This document shows, piece after piece, positions 58,321 through 64,000 of a stretch of DNA of 64,000 bases. The notes under the pieces are model-generated. The model searched no databases. It saw only the letters and a list, made by a program, of their open reading frames with translations, and was not told the origin of the DNA. A program made the translations under genes and the position numbers. Each line of letters opens with the position of its first letter. Position 1 is the first letter of the stretch. The DNA is from Spirometra erinaceieuropaei (Eukaryota > Platyhelminthes > Cestoda > Diphyllobothriidea > Diphyllobothriidae). The DNA is taken from NCBI GenBank assembly GCA_902702965.1, contig CACRXP010001118.1:48623-112622 (forward strand), written 5' to 3'.

Positions 58321-59100
58321 TTGAGTCTGCCGCGTTCTGTCCTCCTCCCCCACTTAGATCTGGTGGAAAGGCAAAGTCAAGGAGACCGAAGGTGCTAGAG
58401 GGCGTAGATGGCTGGGACGTCGAAAGCCAGCACGTAGACTACCGTCACACCTTCTGGTCCACAACGCACAATGATCTGGATTGTACGGCGAGAAAAAATT
58501 GACAGCTCGGATTCCACTGGATGGGAGTGCCGTAGAGGCCGAATTTAGACGGCATCATTGCAGCCCGACTCGTGTTTCACCGGTCGGTCACCCAACAGGA
58601 ACAAACTGGGCTTGTGACAGTTCGCTCCACTGATCATCACCTCTCTGTCATACTGCCCTTCCTTCCGCCCTAAACTCCATGTTAATCCGCTGCTCGGACC
58701 GCGCGGAGCTTTGCAACAATCAAGTACAGCCGAAAGACCGACACTTGTTTCAACCAATACATGATGACTTCTCCTGTGGAAAAGGCGGAAGCGAATAATT
58801 CGCATTGACTCAGCCAAGACCGCTGACTCGTCCACTCGATAAGTCCTGTCTGAATGTTGTTTTACATTTGTTTTGCTGTCATCACGTCATTCCTTTGTTT
58901 GCCAAGTCCAGATTGCCATGACTAGCCATGTTGACCCATATGTATACACGTCCCCTTGAATCGATCTTCCCTTTTTGCTAGTTTGCGCGGGATATCTCGT
59001 TACGATCTCCACCATCTTTCATATACGTTGTATATTTGGTTGTAATCAGCCTTTTTATCACTATACTACTACTACTACTACTATACCGCCACTGGTTTTA
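58321..59100. other. Repeat-like DNA; (ACT)n tract
   Basis: GC-richer DNA with a 96-codon minus frame (58545-58835) of no known family. (ACT)n occurs at 59063-59085. 58340-58480 has phrases like those of the 39.7 and 41.5 kb repeats. Confidence 0.35.
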
Positions 59101-59509
59101 AGATCGGATTATTGAGACTATGTTTCAAACGATGGATACTTTGGGTGTAGGATGTCAAAGGAAGCCTTCGATTATGAAGAAGATAAAGTTGTGTACGGCC
59201 ACGAAAGAGTCTTCGACTCCACTCAAGCCTCCTACGTTGAACGTTAAAGTTTGTCACTGGCCTTGCGAGAGCTCGAAGACAATCAACGCTGTTCCTTCGT
59301 CGATTAGCTATAGGCGGACACAAACGGGACAGACCAGAGGTGCACGGACGAACTAGTGGCTAGGAAAACCTTAGGCGGACACAACCACCGAAGAAAGGCC
59401 TGGAGAGATAGGTTGCGGCAGCTGCTTACCAAGCCTCCGGTACGCTCTTTCACAACGGTAAAGCCCGTCCAACCCAATCCGTCTTCCCTGATTTGTGATC
59501 AGGGAATCT

Positions 59510-60065
59510 TCGTGTTGTCGGCCATTGGGAATTCTCGTGTCAGCCCCCATATCGACAGGTTGACTGTGAGGTCCGAGTTATCCCGTCAGTTGACAACCTT
59601 CCAGTCATGACTTTTAGCGCGCTGTGATAGATTTAAGCGCGTCAGATTGTATGTGGTGAGGAATACGCGCTGAGACCGTTGACTCCACTCTCTCTTTCCA
59701 CTCCTAGGCACCAGCCTATTGCCCGAGCTGGTCAGGTGCCTGATAACAGAAGTAGGCGCAGTGATTGACAGAGCTAAGGAGGTCGTCTTCGCATGCCGCA
59801 TGCACCATCTGGCCCCCCAAAAGCACGCAGAATGATTACACATACACAAGAGAGAAGTGGCTCGGACTTCGCGCATGTGAGAGAGTGACATTAAGAAGGA
59901 GCCATCGCAATCCCACTCTCACTCCACCAGTCGACACAAGCACACTGCTAGGTTGACAGGTTGGTCTGAGTTGAAGCGTCATTTGACAACATGCCAAGTC
60001 ACGGCTTTTGGTGCACGATGAAAACCTCAGGCACGTCTGATGGTTTATAGTGTGGAATTATGACG
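59510..60065. repeat. Two tandem copies of the 41.8 kb dispersed repeat
   Basis: Units at about 59530-59680 and 59880-60060 share ggttgac-gtgaggtc-gagtt, tcagttgacaaccttccagtcatgac or its diverged form, and gcgtcagattgtatgtggtg-like ends. They are about 350 bp apart in direct orientation. Confidence 0.55.
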
Positions 60066-61860
60066 TTAGACCCAAATGAGCATTAGTTTCATTCTGAGGA
60101 ATTTACTTATGCCAGCTTGAGGCGTTTACAACAGCATATTCGTGGAATGTTAGGCCCACAGCATTCAAGGCCCTGTCTTCTGAGTGACAAATGGTAGTTG
60201 CGCCTTCTAACAGAAATCATATAATTTCGTCAAAAACATCTGCCTCCGACTGCTTTCGTGTCACCACCGCATTCTTCTGATGTTATACACAAATTAAATA
60301 TCTACCAGTACAAATCTTGCTCCTTAGTTCCGGCATTGGTAGTCCCGGTGAACATTCTACAACCGACGACCTGGACGGGACATTAATTCACGACAGAGCA
60401 CTCTTTTTTCTGACCCAAAATCCACCTGTAAATAATATTCTGATAGAATCGGTAACAAATGCACTATATAATTAGTTCCAAAAGACGACAGGAATATATC
60501 CACAGAAGGTATAACTTCAGGTTCGAGAATAATGCAGAAACTTGAACTGCCCTTCAGCGAATAGACATAGTTATAACTCTATTAGCTTAAAATCAGTTAT
60601 TAATTACGCATATCAGACGTAAAAACAACACAGGGTGACGTATAACTTTACCGCGGGCGTTGAAACCAGCGATACCAACCGCGCAACCTGCACAACAGAT
60701 AAATGCCCCAAAAATGGTCCACTAAAACGAAACAAACTAATCAGGTCTCCCAAGGACTCAATTATTTCCATTAGGTGAAACCTAAAGACATTTTCTGTGG
60801 GGATGGATGTTTAAATAGATATGAATAGCATATTCGAGTGAAAAAGTGGCCAAATGAATAACTAAAACACACGTAGAATTTCTTCGAAATCTATGGGCTC
60901 GTGGCCCGTCTACCACCGTCTTGATCAGCCTAATGACGAGTCCATGCAAAGCGGGGCCTATCTTGTGTTCTCACATTATAGGTGTAGGCCATCAAACTCG
61001 CTCACAAACAGACAAAACCCTGACGGCTGTTCGTTCACATAATCACTCGTCTCAGCAGCTGACTGTTTTTTTATTACCCTCTTTGATTAGCGTCATCACC
61101 CTCTCCGCCCGCCCTAATGTTGGATCGGCGCTTTTTATTTCCTTTGGCTATTAGATTCTTTTAGTACAAGAAAATGCTACTGTTTAACTGTTCGATGCTT
61201 GACATGTGTACGATTCCTGCGATCCCAGTTTCTGTGAATTTTTGTAAATTGTTCCATTTTCGTCAGCAGTGTTTCATTATGCTACTTTTTGATGTCATCG
61301 TCCCTTTTCCGCCCCTACCCCGTGCTCTTTCGCCTACTCATTATGCTCCCCTCTGTGAACGTAAACTACTCCAGGACTGTTGCGCTAAGTCATGACTGGC
61401 ATATGATTCACCTTCGACAGCCGTCCCACAGTATCCATCAGATCAGCACCGCTTTAGACATGCTCCTAATTAAAGCATCTTCAACAGTCCCTGATTTTTG
61501 CCTAATTAAAACGTACGAAATTCTTGTTTGTTTCAGTGACTGGATTGTCTAGTTCGAGGGTTATTTTTATAAGCCTATTTTCGAAAGTCATTGACAAAGT
61601 TTCTGATGTTCTTAGACAAAGGCTAAACGGCGCTTCACCGACCTCTGAGCACCGCCCGATAATTCACTGGACATTTTATGGACGGTGTTGGAAGAGCTTT
61701 CCGGTCTCCAATATCCTTCTGTCACCATTTACAACCAAATCTGTCTCCGCATAAGACAACCTGTAGAGGACTTTGCGCCTTATAGTGACGCCCTATTAAG
61801 CCCCGGCGGATGCATCTTCCCCTGCACTCGGATTTCTAAACAATTTTTCCTGGGTTCGGT
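60066..61860. other. No gene recognised
   Basis: Short plus-strand frames (60921-61154, 61174-61395, 61289-61552) without motifs. The 3' end may include decayed endonuclease sequence of the LINE that becomes recognisable at about 61980. Confidence 0.35.
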
Positions 61861-61979
61861 TGGTAATCCTTGCTCAGAGGGCGTCTAACGGGAGTTTCGT
61901 ATTTGACCTCCCACCTTCCTGGGCGCAGCCCTCCCAACTGTGTGGGTTTTTAAGTCAGCTTCATCGCAGTGGGACACTT

Positions 61980-63746
61980 ACCGTGTATACGGTTTTCCAC
62001 CCCAGATCGGGGCGCTGGCAGCTGCTGGACTATGTTCGGAAGCGAGGTCGGTGAAACGTGTGGCCGATGATTAGAGGGACCATCGCCGCGTCATCTCCAA
62101 GTTGAGGCTCCCTCTGCAACCCTTCTGGAGGCCACAAGTTGAGCTTTGTTGTCTTTGCCTGTTCACTGTTTGCATTTCAGCAATCTACAACCCTGCGACT
62201 GGAAGAATTGTCAGCGGCAGATGGAAACGCCTCCGTGGAGACTCGGTGGTGCAGACTACGGGACGTCGTTCATTCGACCGCCCTGGTTGTCCTCGGGCGC
62301 GCAGGTCACCAGCACCGGGACTGGTTCGACGACAGCGACGTAGCCATTGGTAACTTGCTCGCCGAGAAGGACAGGCTGCACAGAGCCTACCTCGATCGTC
62401 CAAACGACGCGAATTAAGCGGCCTTGTATCAATGTCGCCGCCTTGTGCAGCAACGGTTGCGAGAAATGCGGAACGCCTGGATGGTTCGCGAGACCGAGGA
62501 GATCCAGGGGTATACAGACCGCAACGAATCAGAAAACATCTTTTCTGCGGTCAAGGCAACCTACGGCCTCTCACTGAAAGGAACCGCGCCGCCTCTCAGC
62601 TCCGACGAATTAACGCATCTGCCGGAGAGGTCGCAGATTCTGATGCTCCGATTGGAGCTCTTTAGAGACATCCTAAACCGTCTCCCCACAACCTCCGACG
62701 CCGCTATCGAGTGGCTCCTCCAAGTAGAAGTCAACAGCGAACAGAATCTTCGTCCTCTCTTTCAGAAAATACCCGTAACGTACAACAATTATCCAGCGGG
62801 AAAGCACCGGGCTTCGATGCGATCCCAACTGAAATATACAAACAGGACGGCCACCTACAGATGGACCAAATCCCGGCGCTACTTCAGAAGATGTGACGCT
62901 GTGAACAAATTTCTCAGGATGTTAAGGACGCAACCATCGTCTGTCTGTACAAGCGCAAAGGCGGTCAGCTACTCTGCGACAATCACAGGGGCATCTGACT
63001 ACTCGACATCGACGGGAAGACCTTCGCTGCATAGTCCTGAATTGTCTTAACGGTCATCTAGAACAAGGACTGCCGCCGGAAAGTCAATATGGCTTCCAAC
63101 GCCACCGGAGTGCCACCAATATGATATTGGCCGCCCGCTGGTTATAAGTGAAGTGTCAGCAGATGCGGACTCACCTCTACACCGCTTTCGTAAGTATGAC
63201 AAAAGTCTTCAACACATTGAACCGCGAGGGACTGTGGAGAATAGTGCATAGGCTCGGCTGTTCATAGCGATTCAGGCACATGGTTCTTCAGCTCCAAGAT
63301 GGAATGATGGTCCTTTTCACGGGCAACTGCGCAATCTCTGAGGCATTCAATGTGACCAATGGAGTGATTCAAGATACGTACTCGCGCATACCCTTTTCAG
63401 CGTCATGTCTGCCATGCCGATGGACTCCTACCGTGATGAGCACCCCAGGATCCGCAGCGACTACAGGGCAGACGGGTATCTTCTAAACAGCTGACAAATG
63501 AAGGCCCCGACGCGTCTCTTCACAACTACTATCCACGATCTGCTCTTCGCTGACGACTACGTACTCAAATGTACGACCGAAGAAGACATCCAGCGGAGCA
63601 CGGACCTCTTCGCCTTCAGCTGCGCCAACTTCGGGCTGACCATAAATAAGACAATAGATCGAACCCCGAGGCACAACGGGACGACGTTGCCTCGTACCCT
63701 GGCCAGTGGGTACCACTTTATCACCGTTTACATTCCCGATCCCAAA
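61980..63746 (+). mobile_element. APE-type LINE (endonuclease plus reverse transcriptase), decayed
   Basis: In order on the plus strand: FHPRSGRWQLLDYV (end of the APE endonuclease), DHRRVISKLRLPLQP, VETRWCRLRDVVHSTAL, then HQHRDWFDDSDVAIGNLLAE, EEIQGYTDRNESENIF, the start of reverse transcriptase (QQLSSGKAPGFDAIPTEIYK), DATIVCLYKRK and CDNHRGI, NTLNREGLW, HMVLQLQDGMM, and HDLLFADDYVLKCTTEEDIQ, which carries the catalytic FADD at about 63543-63560. Stops and frameshifts are spread throughout. The copy breaks off at about 63746, short of the finger tail preserved in the 42.5 kb fragment. Confidence 0.9.
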
Positions 63747-63751
63747 TGATA

Positions 63752-63920
63752 GGAGAACGGGCCCTTGGCTCTATGGTAGGGCGTTCGACTCAGTGTCCAT
63801 AGATTCCGGGTTCGAACTCCAGTTGCTCCGCACATGGGATTAGCCTTTACTGGTTGATGTCGGCTAAAAAGTCAGAAGTGACCATTTCGGTCTCCTTAGT
63901 CTTTTTCGGTACTCCATTAT
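63752..63920 (+). repeat. tRNA-derived SINE
   Basis: Box A-like ttggctctatggtagg (63765-63780) and box B-like gggttcgaactcc (63808-63820), with tRNA-like spacing. The tail (ggctaaaaagtcagaagtgacc) resembles ggctaataagcccgaagtgacc at about 24918-24939. The stem is imperfect, so it is a SINE head rather than a tRNA gene. It begins within 10 bp of the end of the LINE copy. Confidence 0.55.
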
Positions 63921-64000
63921 CTACAGAGAGGATATTGCGCACAGTGGCCCGCGTGGTTTACAGACTGCATAATATACGCCACATGCATTTACGGCGCTTG

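Noticed and set aside
1..64000. CRISPR arrays, bacterial defence or operon-like systems
   Set aside because: No regularly spaced direct repeats with spacers, no operons or Shine-Dalgarno patterns; spliceosomal introns show a eukaryotic genome.

Overview
The window reads as nuclear DNA of a parasitic flatworm, most likely a diphyllobothriid-type tapeworm (inference). Reasons: intron-rich protein genes mixing introns of 27-50 nt with introns of several kb, no operons or ribosome binding sites, many decayed Penelope-like elements with GIY-YIG domains, several lineages of non-LTR retrotransposon including one with an APE endonuclease and a zinc-finger-like tail, and an interstitial TTAGGG-type telomeric tract. 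All assignments come from reading translations and splice signals by eye; no search was run.

Three host genes can be rebuilt exon by exon with consistent splice phase. (1) 847-8690 (+): a nucleostemin-family circularly permuted GTPase (GNL3), 11 exons, eight of its ten introns 28-70 nt long, with one unexplained in-frame TAA in exon 6. (2) 23339-45025 (+): a complete DSL-family Notch ligand (Delta-like), nine exons over 21.7 kb, 476 codons: signal peptide, N-terminal MNNL domain, DSL domain, three EGF repeats, one membrane span and a 110-residue tail. (3) 49001-52952 (-): an eight-exon gene of 352 codons that I do not recognise, found because removing 27-49 nt introns joins separate reading frames and removes the stops between them.

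Between and inside these genes the DNA is mainly mobile-element debris. 9.5-11.8 kb: three Penelope-like fragments in alternating orientation and a (CTT)n tract. 16.9-19.1 kb: a repeat cluster enclosing a 0.99 kb non-coding element with long terminal inverted repeats; a second copy sits at 36.65-37.61 kb inside a Penelope-like fragment in a Delta intron. 24.6-26.0 kb: an inverted-repeat Penelope-like structure. The large Delta introns also hold an antisense LINE (32.9-34.4 kb), a Penelope-like fragment (28.6 kb) and the telomere-like tract (30.8 kb). 39.4-43.5 kb and 58.3-60.1 kb carry dispersed repeats probably belonging to the APE-type LINE, whose best copy lies at 62.0-63.75 kb, followed directly by a tRNA-like SINE head. 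50.2, 54.0 and 55.3-56.6 kb hold fragments of other LINEs.

No bacterial-type system, CRISPR array, rRNA gene or convincing intact tRNA gene was seen. The most notable items are the unidentified micro-intron gene, the Notch ligand with a predicted furin site and overlapping uORF, a relic EGF exon upstream of it, the internal stop in GNL3, and the paired long-TIR elements.
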